A stretch of 64,000 nucleotides of DNA from UBA2336 sp964419145 (GCA_964419145.1 CAYQOM010000001.1:868001-932000); one strand, 5' to 3'; shown: positions 1 through 8,276, counted from the stretch's first letter. Made by a program: numbers and translations. Notes: generated from the sequence alone by a model not told the origin.

Positions 1-213
1 TTCATCAATCAGTATGCCGGCCCATGCCAGCGAATCCATAATATACTCCTCGGCACCGGGTACATACCGGTTTTGGTCGGTATCTTCAATACGAAGAATC
101 ATGGTGCCCCCCTGCTGGCGGGCTAATAAAAAATTATAAAGGGCTGTACGAACCCCTCCGATATGTAACGCCCCTGTCGGACTCGGGGCAAACCGCACGC
201 GAACATCTTTCAT
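1..213 (-). CDS. gltX: Glutamate--tRNA ligase, N-terminal part (cut by window edge)
   Basis: This is the first 71 codons of a class I glutamyl-tRNA synthetase, which charges tRNA-Glu with glutamate in the cytoplasm. The visible part begins MKDVRVRFAPSPTGALHIGG, the family's opening with the ATP-binding HIGH-type motif as HIGG at residues 17-20. It continues into the glutamate-binding IEDTD segment. The ATG at 211-213 is the natural start, directly before the conserved RFAPSPTG block. The gene is divergent from glnS, so the two related synthetases share a roughly 75 bp intergenic region with a -7-like box facing each way. The anticodon-binding half lies outside the window. Confidence 0.96.
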   Translation of the reverse strand, partial: MKDVRVRFAPSPTGALHIGGVRTALYNFLLARQQGGTMILRIEDTDQNRYVPGAEEYIMDSLAWAGILIDE

Positions 214-217
214 AGGG

Positions 218-225
218 CAAAGTTA
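218..225 (-). promoter_or_regulatory. Bacteroidota -7 box (TAACTTTG) of gltX
   Basis: On the minus strand TAACTTTG matches the Bacteroidota -7 consensus TAnnTTTG, with its last base 5 bp before the gltX ATG. I see no clear -33 TTG at the usual 19-21 bp spacing. If used, it would give a very short or absent leader. Confidence 0.45.
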
Positions 226-259
226 ATCGTTCAATTATAATTCTTCTGTAAAAGGGTTT

Positions 260-267
260 TACCTTTG
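260..267 (+). promoter_or_regulatory. Bacteroidota -7 box (TACCTTTG) of glnS
   Basis: TACCTTTG matches TAnnTTTG and lies 21 bp before the ATG at 289. It covers the alternative TTG start at 265, which argues that translation starts at 289. The -33 element is weak. Confidence 0.5.
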
Positions 268-288
268 CACCTTTTACACACAACTGCC

Positions 289-1944
289 ATGGCTGAGGAA
301 AAGAGCTTGAACTTTCTGGAGGAAATTGTCGAAAACGACTTGCGGGAAGGCAAGCACCAAACCATACTCACCCGCTTTCCGCCCGAGCCGAATGGCTACC
401 TGCACATTGGCCACGCCAAAAGCATTTGCTTGAATTTTGGTCTTGCCCTGAAGTACGGGGGCAAAACCAACCTGCGGTTTGACGACACCAACCCGGTAAC
501 AGAAGAAACCGAGTATGTAGAGAGCATCAAAAATGATATTCAGTGGCTGGGTTTTCAGTGGGCTAATGAATTTTATGCTTCTGACTATTTTGAACAGTTG
601 TATGAATTTGCGGTGAAGTTGATCACGAAGGGTTTGGCGTATGTCGATGACAGTACAAGCGAGGAAATTGCGCAACAAAAGGGAACTCCAACACAGCCCG
701 GCACGAACAGTCCGTATCGCAACCGGAGTATTGAGGAAAACCTGCAGCTGTTTGCCGATATGCGGGCGGGTAAGTATAAAGACGGTTCGAAGGTACTGCG
801 TGCCAAGGTTGATATGGCGCATACGAACATGCACATGCGCGATCCGATCATTTATAGAATTAAGCATGCGCATCATCATCGCACGGGCGATGTCTGGTGC
901 ATTTACCCGATGTATGATTTTGCCCATGGCCAAAGCGACTCGATAGAAAAAATAACGCACAGCATCTGTACACTTGAGTTTGTTCCACACCGTGCCCTGT
1001 ACGATTGGTTCATCGAAAACCTAGAGATTTATCCATCGCGGCAATATGAATTTGCACGATTGAACCTGACGTACACGGTAATGAGTAAGCGCAAGCTGCT
1101 GCAGTTGGTAAATGAAAAACACGTTAGCGGATGGGACGACCCGCGCATGCCAACGTTGAGTGGCGTGCGGAGAAGGGGATATACCCCCGAGAGCATTCGC
1201 GATTTTTGCGACCGCATTGGTGTGGCCAAACGCGACAACCTCATTGATGTAGGCTTGTTGGAATTCTGTGTACGCGAACACCTGAACAAAGTAGCCTTGC
1301 GCAGAATGGTGGTATTTGATCCCGTAAAGGTTGTCATCACCAACTATCCAGAAGGAAAAACTGAAATGGTTTCAAGCGAGAATAATCCGGAAGACGAATC
1401 AGCCGGAATGCGCGAAATCCCTTTCAGTCGCGAATTGTTCATTGAGCAGGAAGATTTCATGGAGAATCCCCCGAAAAAATATTTCCGTTTGGCACCCGGG
1501 CAAATGGTTCGATTAAAAAGTGCTTATATCATTAAGTGCGAGTCGGTGGTAAAAGATGCAAACGGAAATGTAACCGAACTGCACTGTATATATATTCCAG
1601 AAAGCCGCAGTGGTTCTGATACTTCAGGAATAAATGTAAAGGGCACGTTACATTGGGTGAGCGCTGCACACGCAGCAAAAATTGAAGTGCGCTTGTATGA
1701 CCGACTCTTTAAAGTTGAAGATGTAGCTGATGCTGAAGGCGACTTCAAAGATCACCTCAATCCCGACTCCTTGAAAGTTCAAACGGTATTTGCTGAACCC
1801 GATCTGTTAAAAGCAACGGCCAATACACGCTACCAGTTTATGCGCAAAGGATACTTTGTGCTTGATTCGGATTCGACCGAAAGCAATTTGGTATTCAACC
1901 GAACCGTTACACTTAAGGATATGTGGGCAAAAATCAAGACTTAA
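289..1944 (+). CDS. glnS: Glutamine--tRNA ligase
   Basis: Glutaminyl-tRNA synthetase of 551 residues, the usual length. It attaches glutamine to tRNA-Gln directly, so this organism need not rely on the Glu-tRNA-Gln amidotransferase route. The HIGH motif is at residues 39-42 within FPPEPNGYLHIGH, the KMSKS-type loop reads VMSKR at about 264-268, and the C-terminal half carries the anticodon-binding beta-barrels. An upstream in-frame TTG at 265 would add 8 residues, but it lies inside the putative -7 box, so the ATG at 289 is preferred. The gene is divergent from gltX and ends just before a heptamer-repeat stretch leading into convergent ridA. Confidence 0.97.
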   Translation: MAEEKSLNFLEEIVENDLREGKHQTILTRFPPEPNGYLHIGHAKSICLNFGLALKYGGKTNLRFDDTNPVTEETEYVESIKNDIQWLGFQWANEFYASDYFEQLYEFAVKLITKGLAYVDDSTSEEIAQQKGTPTQPGTNSPYRNRSIEENLQLFADMRAGKYKDGSKVLRAKVDMAHTNMHMRDPIIYRIKHAHHHRTGDVWCIYPMYDFAHGQSDSIEKITHSICTLEFVPHRALYDWFIENLEIYPSRQYEFARLNLTYTVMSKRKLLQLVNEKHVSGWDDPRMPTLSGVRRRGYTPESIRDFCDRIGVAKRDNLIDVGLLEFCVREHLNKVALRRMVVFDPVKVVITNYPEGKTEMVSSENNPEDESAGMREIPFSRELFIEQEDFMENPPKKYFRLAPGQMVRLKSAYIIKCESVVKDANGNVTELHCIYIPESRSGSDTSGINVKGTLHWVSAAHAAKIEVRLYDRLFKVEDVADAEGDFKDHLNPDSLKVQTVFAEPDLLKATANTRYQFMRKGYFVLDSDSTESNLVFNRTVTLKDMWAKIKT

Positions 1945-1945
1945 G

Positions 1946-2007
1946 TAGTAAGACACGACTTCCTCCGTCTTATGTCTTAAATCTTACATCTTATGTCTCA
2001 TGTCTAC
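1946..2007. repeat. Heptamer tandem repeat in the glnS-ridA gap
   Basis: Between the convergent glnS and ridA genes there are about 5.5 copies of a 7-bp unit (TCTTAnn) at 1968-2007: TCTTATG, TCTTAAA, TCTTACA, TCTTATG, TCTCATG, then TCTAC. The left part (about 1946-1957) is partly complementary to the right end, giving an imperfect palindrome. It runs over the ridA stop codon. A similar 7-bp-periodic element lies at 42440-42495. Confidence 0.6.
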
Positions 2008-2384
2008 TTCACAGCGATACATGAAATCTCCACCCGTACATCCTTAGGCAGGCGACTAACTTCTACCGTTTCGCGGGCAGGGGGGTTGGTGTTAAAGTAT
2101 TCCCCATAAATGGCATTTACTTCGGCAAAGGAATTCATGTCTTTTAAAAAGATGGAGCATTTGACCACGTTGGTAAAATCCATACCGGCAGCGCTTAAAA
2201 CAGCCTTCAGGTTTTTCATCACCTGGCGTGTTTCATCGGCAAGACTTCCTGAAACCAGGTTTCCGGTTTTGCGATCAATAGCAATCTGACCGCTCACAAA
2301 CAGCATGTTACCAGCCTGAATGGCCTGGCTGTATGGACCTATCGGTTCGGGTGCCTGGTCGGAATAAATAACGGTTTTTGACAT
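2004..2384 (-). CDS. ridA: RidA family reactive intermediate/imine deaminase
   Basis: A 126-residue protein of full RidA length. RidA proteins hydrolyse reactive 2-aminoacrylate and related imines released by PLP enzymes to ketoacids and ammonia, as cytoplasmic trimers. The sequence shows the family opening (SDQAPEPIGPYSQA), the FVSGQI core strand, the substrate-binding arginine at residue 104 (PPARETVEV) and a C-terminal VRVEISCIA block with the conserved glutamate near 119. That these residues are intact suggests an active deaminase. It is divergent from the next gene with about 50 bp between them, and its stop codon lies in the heptamer repeat. Confidence 0.95.
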   Translation of the reverse strand: MSKTVIYSDQAPEPIGPYSQAIQAGNMLFVSGQIAIDRKTGNLVSGSLADETRQVMKNLKAVLSAAGMDFTNVVKCSIFLKDMNSFAEVNAIYGEYFNTNPPARETVEVSRLPKDVRVEISCIAVK

Positions 2385-2436
2385 AAGGGATGATTTTTAA
2401 AACATTAATTTAGCAACGGCTCAAAGTACGTGAATC

Positions 2437-3099
2437 ATGAACATTTTAGTGATCGGTGACCCGATAAATCTTGAAGAATCTAAACTTAAATTTGGCGATC
2501 AGCACGCGTATACCTTTGAACAGGATCATCGGGAAGCTGAGCGATTTGTTTCCGGCAGCGACCTGGTGTTTGATTTTATTTTGGATGAAGAGCCTTTTCA
2601 AGCTGAAATCTATGCAGAAAAGGAGGCAAACGTATTTGTAAATACCGCCAAACTTTCACTGGCAGAGCTTTTCAGTCTATCCGATCACAAGATCAAGGCA
2701 AACCTGTTTGGTTTTAATGGTTTACCCACTTTTGTAAACCGTTCGGTGTTGGAGGTAAGCGTACTGCATCCTGCTGATGTGGTGAATCTAAAAAGCTTAT
2801 GCGATAAGTTGGGTACCGACTTTTTGTTGGTAGAAGACCGAGTGGGATTAGTCACACCGCGCATCATTTGCATGATTATTAACGAAGCATATTACACCGT
2901 TCAGGAAGGGACTGCTTCACGCGAAGATATTGACCAGGCCATGAAATGGGGCACCAACTATCCGCATGGACCGTTTGAGTGGTGCGGTTTAATCGGCATC
3001 AAACATGTGTACGAGTTGCTGGAAGCGGTGTATGAAGATACACACGATGAACGCTACAAAGTGTGCCCGTTATTGAAGCGGGAGTATTTGATGGGGTGA
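2437..3099 (+). CDS. 3-hydroxyacyl-CoA dehydrogenase-like protein with degenerate NAD domain
   Basis: A 220-residue protein whose second half (about residues 132-220) matches the helical C-terminal dimerisation domain of 3-hydroxyacyl-CoA dehydrogenases: EDRVGLVTPRII, then IDQAMKWGTNYPHGPFEW. The first 120 residues sit where the Rossmann domain should be, but the glycine-rich GxGxxG loop is missing (VIGDPINLEE) and the domain is shorter than the usual roughly 180 residues. The normal enzyme oxidises 3-hydroxyacyl-CoA in beta-oxidation. This copy probably cannot bind NAD in the usual way. It may be a non-catalytic relative or a protein-interaction module. It converges on the lipoprotein gene at 3135. 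Confidence 0.72.
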   Translation: MNILVIGDPINLEESKLKFGDQHAYTFEQDHREAERFVSGSDLVFDFILDEEPFQAEIYAEKEANVFVNTAKLSLAELFSLSDHKIKANLFGFNGLPTFVNRSVLEVSVLHPADVVNLKSLCDKLGTDFLLVEDRVGLVTPRIICMIINEAYYTVQEGTASREDIDQAMKWGTNYPHGPFEWCGLIGIKHVYELLEAVYEDTHDERYKVCPLLKREYLMG

Positions 3100-3140
3100 T
3101 TAACTTATCCCAGTGATTAGCTGAGTCAGATCAGTTAATC
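3098..3140. terminator. Inverted repeat between convergent genes
   Basis: GATTAACT at 3098-3105 pairs with AGTTAATC at 3133-3140, and a smaller CTGA/TCAG stem lies inside. It sits exactly at the junction of two convergent genes. There is no clear T-run, so a terminator role is only suggested by position. Confidence 0.3.
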
Positions 3141-3989
3141 TACGTCACAGTTGTACTTAAACTCGCCTGTTACGGCAAGTGCACTCGATTGGCGGGTTAA
3201 CAAGAAGCCTTTTTCTGAAAATGTATACGTGTAAGTAGTGATGTCTCCGGATTGAACATGTTTAATGCTTACAGGGTTGTTTTCACTCAGGTTCCAGATG
3301 CTAAACAAGTATTCTTCCCCACTGAACTTGGTTTCGAAGTATGGATTTTTCTTGTCGTCATATTCAATTTCGTAGCTTTCTTCCAGTTCATCCAGTTCAT
3401 TGTACATGCTCACCAGCGTAATGTTATTGCCGGTGTAAGTGTAAACGGTTGAGTCGCCCTTGGCAAAATTATTACTGTTGTTTCGCTCCGCGAAACTGAT
3501 AACCTTATCATTTGAATCCAAAAAGTAATAGCGATAGGATTGCAGGTTCTCAATGGAACTACTCGACCGATAGAACTGCTCTTTTATGGTGTCAGTTGCA
3601 TGGGTTATCTGAACAAAGTCATCTGCAATATTTCCATTCACGTAAAAATTTATGCGCGTTAATTTATCATCGTTACTGTATGTACGAATGCTGGTGAATG
3701 AAAAATCGTCATCATCAGTAAACGTATAATTTACCCCTGCCAATCGGTTTCTTATATCGTAGCTTGCCGTCATAATTCCCTCTTCTTCTTCGAAGGGAAA
3801 CTGGGTCGGTAAGCATTTGGTTGATCCTGTAATAATTTCGTTTTCCTGGCAATTGGAAAACAGCAATGTTACTCCAACAAGAATCACGAATGATAATAGT
3901 GATTTCAGTAGCTTACGCTCTCCTTTGACTAACTTTAAAAGAACAAGCCCTGTAAGAAAACCAACAATAAAAACCAGGAGTGTATTCAT
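3135..3989 (-). CDS. Putative lipoprotein of unknown function
   Basis: A 284-residue protein that I do not recognise. The N-terminus has two hydrophobic stretches: residues 3-20, then 29-46 ending FSNC. Cys47 followed by QENE is a good lipobox, so the mature protein may begin there. The first stretch would then be an extra segment or a sign that the true start is further in, although no internal ATG precedes the second stretch. The rest is rich in Asp, Thr and Tyr with many short beta-like strands, resembling the repeated YTYTGNN-type text of Bacteroidota surface lipoproteins. It starts 5 bp after the glmS stop, so it is probably the last gene of the glmS cluster. Confidence 0.7.
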   Translation of the reverse strand: MNTLLVFIVGFLTGLVLLKLVKGERKLLKSLLSFVILVGVTLLFSNCQENEIITGSTKCLPTQFPFEEEEGIMTASYDIRNRLAGVNYTFTDDDDFSFTSIRTYSNDDKLTRINFYVNGNIADDFVQITHATDTIKEQFYRSSSSIENLQSYRYYFLDSNDKVISFAERNNSNNFAKGDSTVYTYTGNNITLVSMYNELDELEESYEIEYDDKKNPYFETKFSGEEYLFSIWNLSENNPVSIKHVQSGDITTYTYTFSEKGFLLTRQSSALAVTGEFKYNCDVD

Positions 3990-3994
3990 AGAAT

Positions 3995-5830
3995 TTATTC
4001 AACAGTTACAGATTTAGCGAGATTTCTAGGTTGATCAACGTTGCAACCACGCATAACAGCAATGTGGTATGAGAGTAGCTGCAATGGAATTACAGAAACA
4101 ATCGGTATCAAGGCATCCTGAACGGCAGGAATTTCAATTACGAACTCTGCCATTTGTGGAATTAACTTGTCACCTTCAGTTACCACCGCAATAACCCTTC
4201 CTTTTCGGGCCTTTACTTCCTGAATATTTGAAACAATTTTCTCGTAAGAACCATCGTGGGTGGCAATAAAAACCACGGGCATTTCCTCATCAATCAGTGC
4301 TATGGGGCCATGCTTCATTTCAGCAGCCGGGTAACCTTCTGCATGGATGTATGAAATTTCTTTCAGTTTCAAGGCGCCCTCCAAAGCCACTGGAAAGTTA
4401 TAACCACGGCCTAAGTAAAGGAAATTAGAGACATCTTTAAACGTGAAAGCGATTTCACGAATCTTATCATTAAGCCTCAACACCCTTTCAACTTTTTCAG
4501 GAATAGTTTCCAATTCCACCAACATTTGGTGAAAAGCCTGATCAGTGATGGTCCCGCGCTTTTGCGCGATGATGAGGCAAATCATACTCAGTACTGTAAG
4601 TTGTGCAGTGAATGCCTTTGTACTGGCTACACCAATTTCCGGACCGGCATGTGTATAGGAACCTGCATGTGACGTACGTGCAATGGATGAACCCACTACA
4701 TTACACACACCAATAATGATGGCACCCTTGGATTTGGCCAGCTCAATGGCAGCGAGCGTATCGGCAGTTTCACCAGATTGTGAGATAGCTATAACTACAT
4801 CACCCTCGCGAATAATTGGATTGCGGTAGCGAAACTCTGAGGCATATTCGACTTCAACCGGTATCCGGCAAAATTCTTCAATCATGTATTCAGCTACCAG
4901 TCCGGCATGCCAGGAGGTGCCACAGGCTACAATGATGATGCGCTCCGCATTCATCATCTTATTCACATACTCACGGATACCACCCAATACCAGTCTTCCT
5001 GCTTGTGAGTCAAGTCTTCCCCGCAAGCAATCTTTAATGGATTTCGGTTGTTCAAAAATCTCTTTCAACATGAAATGATCGAACCCGCCCTTTTCGATTG
5101 CCTCCAGCTCCAGCTCCAATTTTTGAATGTATGGAGTCATTGGGGCATCTTCTATGGTTTTGATGCGTAGTTGCCCCTCATCAATTACGGCAATCTCCAG
5201 ATCGTTGAGGTAAACCACATCTTTGGTATATTCGATAATGGGTGTGGCATCGGAAGCCATAAAGAATTCATCCTTCCCAACCCCAATTACCAATGGGCTA
5301 CCCTTACGTGCTGCAATGAGTTGATCGGGATTATCGTTCGACATGATGACAATGGCATAGGCACCTACCACCTTGGTAAGCGCCAGGCGCACTGCTTCTT
5401 CAAGCGTGCAGTTGTTATTTTCCCAAATGTCTTCAATGAAGTGAATTAATACCTCGGTATCTGTTTCACTTAGAAAAACATGTCCTTTATTGACCAACTC
5501 TTGTTTCAGCGAGCTGTAATTTTCAATGATACCGTTGTGGATAATCGCAAGCTTGCGTGAAGAAGAATAATGCGGATGAGCATTTACATCATTGGGTTCA
5601 CCGTGCGTAGCCCAACGGGTATGTCCGATGCCGATGGTACTTTTTAACGTAGCATCATGAAGGTGATCTTCCAGGTCAGATACTTTCCCTTTTTTCTTAT
5701 AAACGTTAAGCCCGTTATTCAACAGGGCAATACCTGCACTGTCGTACCCGCGGTACTCCAATCGTTTAAGACCCTTTATGATTACTTCCTGGGCATCGCG
5801 ATGGCCAACGTAGGCAACTATTCCGCACAT
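3995..5830 (-). CDS. glmS: Glutamine--fructose-6-phosphate aminotransferase (isomerizing)
   Basis: Glucosamine-6-phosphate synthase, 611 residues, the normal length. It makes glucosamine-6-phosphate from fructose-6-phosphate and glutamine, the entry to peptidoglycan and LPS amino sugars. It begins MCGIVAYVGH, so Cys2 becomes the N-terminal nucleophile of the class II glutaminase domain (about 1-220). Two SIS sugar-isomerase domains follow (near 290-430 and 460-600; CGTSWHAG and SQSGETADT visible). The C-terminus reads DQPRNLAKSVTVE, the family's closing substrate-channel segment. It lies 13 bp after the DUF4270 gene and 5 bp before a lipoprotein gene. I saw no glmS ribozyme, and the short spacing leaves no room for one. 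Confidence 0.97.
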   Translation of the reverse strand: MCGIVAYVGHRDAQEVIIKGLKRLEYRGYDSAGIALLNNGLNVYKKKGKVSDLEDHLHDATLKSTIGIGHTRWATHGEPNDVNAHPHYSSSRKLAIIHNGIIENYSSLKQELVNKGHVFLSETDTEVLIHFIEDIWENNNCTLEEAVRLALTKVVGAYAIVIMSNDNPDQLIAARKGSPLVIGVGKDEFFMASDATPIIEYTKDVVYLNDLEIAVIDEGQLRIKTIEDAPMTPYIQKLELELEAIEKGGFDHFMLKEIFEQPKSIKDCLRGRLDSQAGRLVLGGIREYVNKMMNAERIIIVACGTSWHAGLVAEYMIEEFCRIPVEVEYASEFRYRNPIIREGDVVIAISQSGETADTLAAIELAKSKGAIIIGVCNVVGSSIARTSHAGSYTHAGPEIGVASTKAFTAQLTVLSMICLIIAQKRGTITDQAFHQMLVELETIPEKVERVLRLNDKIREIAFTFKDVSNFLYLGRGYNFPVALEGALKLKEISYIHAEGYPAAEMKHGPIALIDEEMPVVFIATHDGSYEKIVSNIQEVKARKGRVIAVVTEGDKLIPQMAEFVIEIPAVQDALIPIVSVIPLQLLSYHIAVMRGCNVDQPRNLAKSVTVE

Positions 5831-5843
5831 AAATGCTTAGTTG

Positions 5844-7400
5844 TTAAAGGTTTTGATTATTCGGCTGCGTATAATAAACACGCAGTTTTATATTTTCTTT
5901 CGTAAAGACGGTGCGATCAAGTGTTTTGCCGGTGGGCACTGTCGAAGGAACTCCTGTAATGCTTGTGCCTGGGTACAAGCCTAAATAAAGTGGCCTATAC
6001 TGACTGTTTTTGTTTTGAAAGAGCGTTTGAATAAACAAGGTAATTGAACCCGTGTAGGTCTTGGTTGAACTATTATAAAGCAAGCTACCAGCAATTCGAT
6101 TCTGACTTTGTTGAGATAAGTCACTGCTAACGTAATAGTTGATCAAGTTGGTGAACATGAAAAACTTGTTCAGCGAATCTTTAGTAGTCTGATCGAGTTC
6201 ACGATAATCCAAAAAATTATTATCCTCCTGCATCAGCCGTAATTCTAATACAGGCAAAGGCTTATAGTCACCAGTTGTATTCACTGATTCAATGACAATT
6301 TCTGCAGCATTTATGATAATGTTTTTTTCAGATACCTCGTCAGCAAATTCTTCGTAAAAACTGCTTAAGTCAATTTTAGTAACCATAGGATAACCGCCCT
6401 GTACTACACGTAGACTGGTGGTTGCTTCTCCTGCTGCATAAGGAGGATCAACAACAGGTAATTCGGCTACACGATCAGGAATAATGTTATGAAAAGAAAC
6501 ACCTGAAAATCCAAAATCACGTGCCAGGGTATCCACAACCTGACCAGCAAGTTCGGAGTGATAGTACAATCTTATTTGAGAATAGGCATTTGCTGGTTCA
6601 AGTCCATACACAGCATCGCATCCCTCAGGAATAAGTGCCAGGCCCTTAAATAATGAACGAAACTTAGTCGCGTTTGAAAAATTCTGATCATCATCGTTGA
6701 GTGCTACATTGAAAAGTTCAAGTCCAAAACTGTCATCAAGCCTTGCTCTTGCCACCAGTGTATCTTGCCGGTTTATTCTTTCAACCGTAATGTTTGTAGC
6801 CACACGTCTTTCTTCCTGTTCAAACTGATAAATTTGTTGGAATTGGGTTTCACCAATTTCTTCTGCTTCATCAGCATAATTAACGGTTGAATTGGAATAG
6901 TATCGGTTAGCAATGTTTACTAATACTTCTTTGTCGGTTCCAGGTATCGTGAAGTACTCTTGCCGTAAATTTAACGGATTTGCTTCTGTAATTTTCCGAA
7001 TGCTGAGTTTGCCTGTTCCGGCAGAACTGGTATTCAAACCATATGAATAGCCATCTAATCGAAGTTGCAGCGTAATGGAGTCATACACATAGGTGTGATC
7101 CTCTTTTTGAGCAAGCTTGGTTGTAAGCGCAGGTAAGAACTCTGTGAAAACTTCTGTCTTAATGGCGCCAATAATCGGGTCATTGTGTTCACCGGCCAGT
7201 AGTCTTCTTGCACCTGTTCCTTGATCGGTTAACTCAGGATCGGTAGCAACAATTGCCCCATCCCCAACAAGAAACTCCTGAAACTTTACATTAAACCGGT
7301 TATTAGCTTTAAACCCCAACAGGCTTGTCTCATCTTCACAAGCCACCAAAAACAAAGCAGCTAAAAGTAGCTGCCCTGTTCGCTTAACCCACAAGTTCAT
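5844..7400 (-). CDS. DUF4270 family lipoprotein
   Basis: A 518-residue protein with a lipoprotein signal (LLLAALFLVAC, Cys21), so probably anchored to an envelope membrane. It matches the DUF4270 family of Bacteroidota: an early block on a LVGDG segment, a middle region of beta strands, and late segments on small-residue turns and tyrosines (GSITLFIQTL, YYTQPNNQNL). The biochemical role of the family is unknown. Its start overlaps the end of the GT5-like gene by 17 bp and glmS follows 13 bp after its stop, so the three genes are almost certainly co-transcribed. The linkage to glmS suggests, but does not show, an envelope role. Confidence 0.85.
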   Translation of the reverse strand: MNLWVKRTGQLLLAALFLVACEDETSLLGFKANNRFNVKFQEFLVGDGAIVATDPELTDQGTGARRLLAGEHNDPIIGAIKTEVFTEFLPALTTKLAQKEDHTYVYDSITLQLRLDGYSYGLNTSSAGTGKLSIRKITEANPLNLRQEYFTIPGTDKEVLVNIANRYYSNSTVNYADEAEEIGETQFQQIYQFEQEERRVATNITVERINRQDTLVARARLDDSFGLELFNVALNDDDQNFSNATKFRSLFKGLALIPEGCDAVYGLEPANAYSQIRLYYHSELAGQVVDTLARDFGFSGVSFHNIIPDRVAELPVVDPPYAAGEATTSLRVVQGGYPMVTKIDLSSFYEEFADEVSEKNIIINAAEIVIESVNTTGDYKPLPVLELRLMQEDNNFLDYRELDQTTKDSLNKFFMFTNLINYYVSSDLSQQSQNRIAGSLLYNSSTKTYTGSITLFIQTLFQNKNSQYRPLYLGLYPGTSITGVPSTVPTGKTLDRTVFTKENIKLRVYYTQPNNQNL

Positions 7401-8187
7401 TATATAAATTGAAGTATGATTCGGTGTAGTTTTCGTCTTTGTCGATGGTTTCGACTTTCTTTTCTTTTATTTTTTTGAAGAGCCCTTCAAGCTTTTTGTT
7501 CTCGCCTGCCACAATAACGGCATCGGAGAATTCAACACCCATGCGGATGAATCCTTCATAGTCGGCCGACTTCAGGTTGCCCAACATCTTGTCTTCAATG
7601 TCCATCATCTTCACTTTGCTCATAATGTCTTCCTTGAACTTATGCGTAAAGCTATTATTGTAAATGGTGAAAACAGTTTTTGCGTTCTTGAACAACGGAT
7701 CGTTCTTGTAGGTGGTTTTCAAGTACAACGGAATGAAGCTGGTAATCCAGTCGTTGCAGTGGACCACATCCGGAGCCCATCCTAATTTACGAACGGTTTC
7801 AATAGCACCTTTGCAAAAGAAGATTGCACGCTCATCGTTATCGGCATAAAAGCGATTTTCTTTATCGTGAAATACAGACTTTCTGTGGAAGTAATCTTCA
7901 TTATCAATAAAGTAAACCTGAAGTTTGGCATTCGGGATAGAAGCCACCTTGATTGTCAAGGGCTTTTCCTCATCACCTACGGCAATGTTAATCCCCGATA
8001 ATCTGACTACTTCATGTAACCGGTTCTTTCTCTCATTAATAATCCCAAAGCGCGGCACCAGTATGCGGATCTCCATTCCCTTTTCCTGCATGGCCTGGGG
8101 TAACTTGCGTACAAAATCGGCTACCTCAGAAGTTTGCAGAAAGGGATTGATCTCGCTGGCTACATAAAGAATACGGAGTTTCGACAT
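7384..8187 (-). CDS. GT5 glycogen/starch synthase-like protein, N-terminal domain only
   Basis: A 267-residue protein that aligns with the N-terminal Rossmann half of GT5 glycogen synthases (MSKLRILYVASEINPF; HCNDWITSFIPLYLKTTY; TVFTIYNNSF). Two things are missing. The ADP-glucose-binding KTGG loop reads QTSE at residues 18-21, and the whole C-terminal GT-B half of a normal roughly 480-residue synthase is absent, with no remnant downstream. It is therefore unlikely to make glycogen and may be regulatory or bind a sugar nucleotide. An upstream in-frame start at 8256 exists, but the promoter at 8226-8256 covers it, so the ATG at 8187 is chosen. Its stop overlaps the DUF4270 start by 17 bp. Confidence 0.82.
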   Translation of the reverse strand: MSKLRILYVASEINPFLQTSEVADFVRKLPQAMQEKGMEIRILVPRFGIINERKNRLHEVVRLSGINIAVGDEEKPLTIKVASIPNAKLQVYFIDNEDYFHRKSVFHDKENRFYADNDERAIFFCKGAIETVRKLGWAPDVVHCNDWITSFIPLYLKTTYKNDPLFKNAKTVFTIYNNSFTHKFKEDIMSKVKMMDIEDKMLGNLKSADYEGFIRMGVEFSDAVIVAGENKKLEGLFKKIKEKKVETIDKDENYTESYFNLYNELVG

Positions 8188-8225
8188 AATATGATTGATT
8201 AGTTGACTGAACGGAAAATGAGCCA

Positions 8226-8256
8226 CAAAAGTACGAAAATCGCCCCCCTTATTCAA
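8226..8256 (-). promoter_or_regulatory. Promoter of the GT5-like/DUF4270/glmS cluster
   Basis: On the minus strand TTG (8254-8256) is followed after 20 bp by TACTTTTG (8226-8233), an almost ideal Bacteroidota -33/-7 pair. Transcription would start near 8219, about 30 nt before the ATG at 8187. Confidence 0.75.
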
Positions 8257-8276
8257 CTCTTTTTCTGATTAAAGCC

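Noticed and set aside
274..990. Long minus-strand open frame of 238 codons inside glnS
   Set aside because: It lies wholly opposite glnS, has no family features or start context, and glnS has full conserved motifs. It is a shadow frame.
5831..5843. glmS ribozyme or other upstream riboswitch
   Set aside because: Only 13 bp separate glmS from the DUF4270 gene, far too short for a ribozyme of about 150 nt.
7384..8187. Functional glycogen synthase
   Set aside because: It lacks KTGG and the C-terminal GT-B domain, and no ADP-glucose pyrophosphorylase or branching enzyme gene is in the window.
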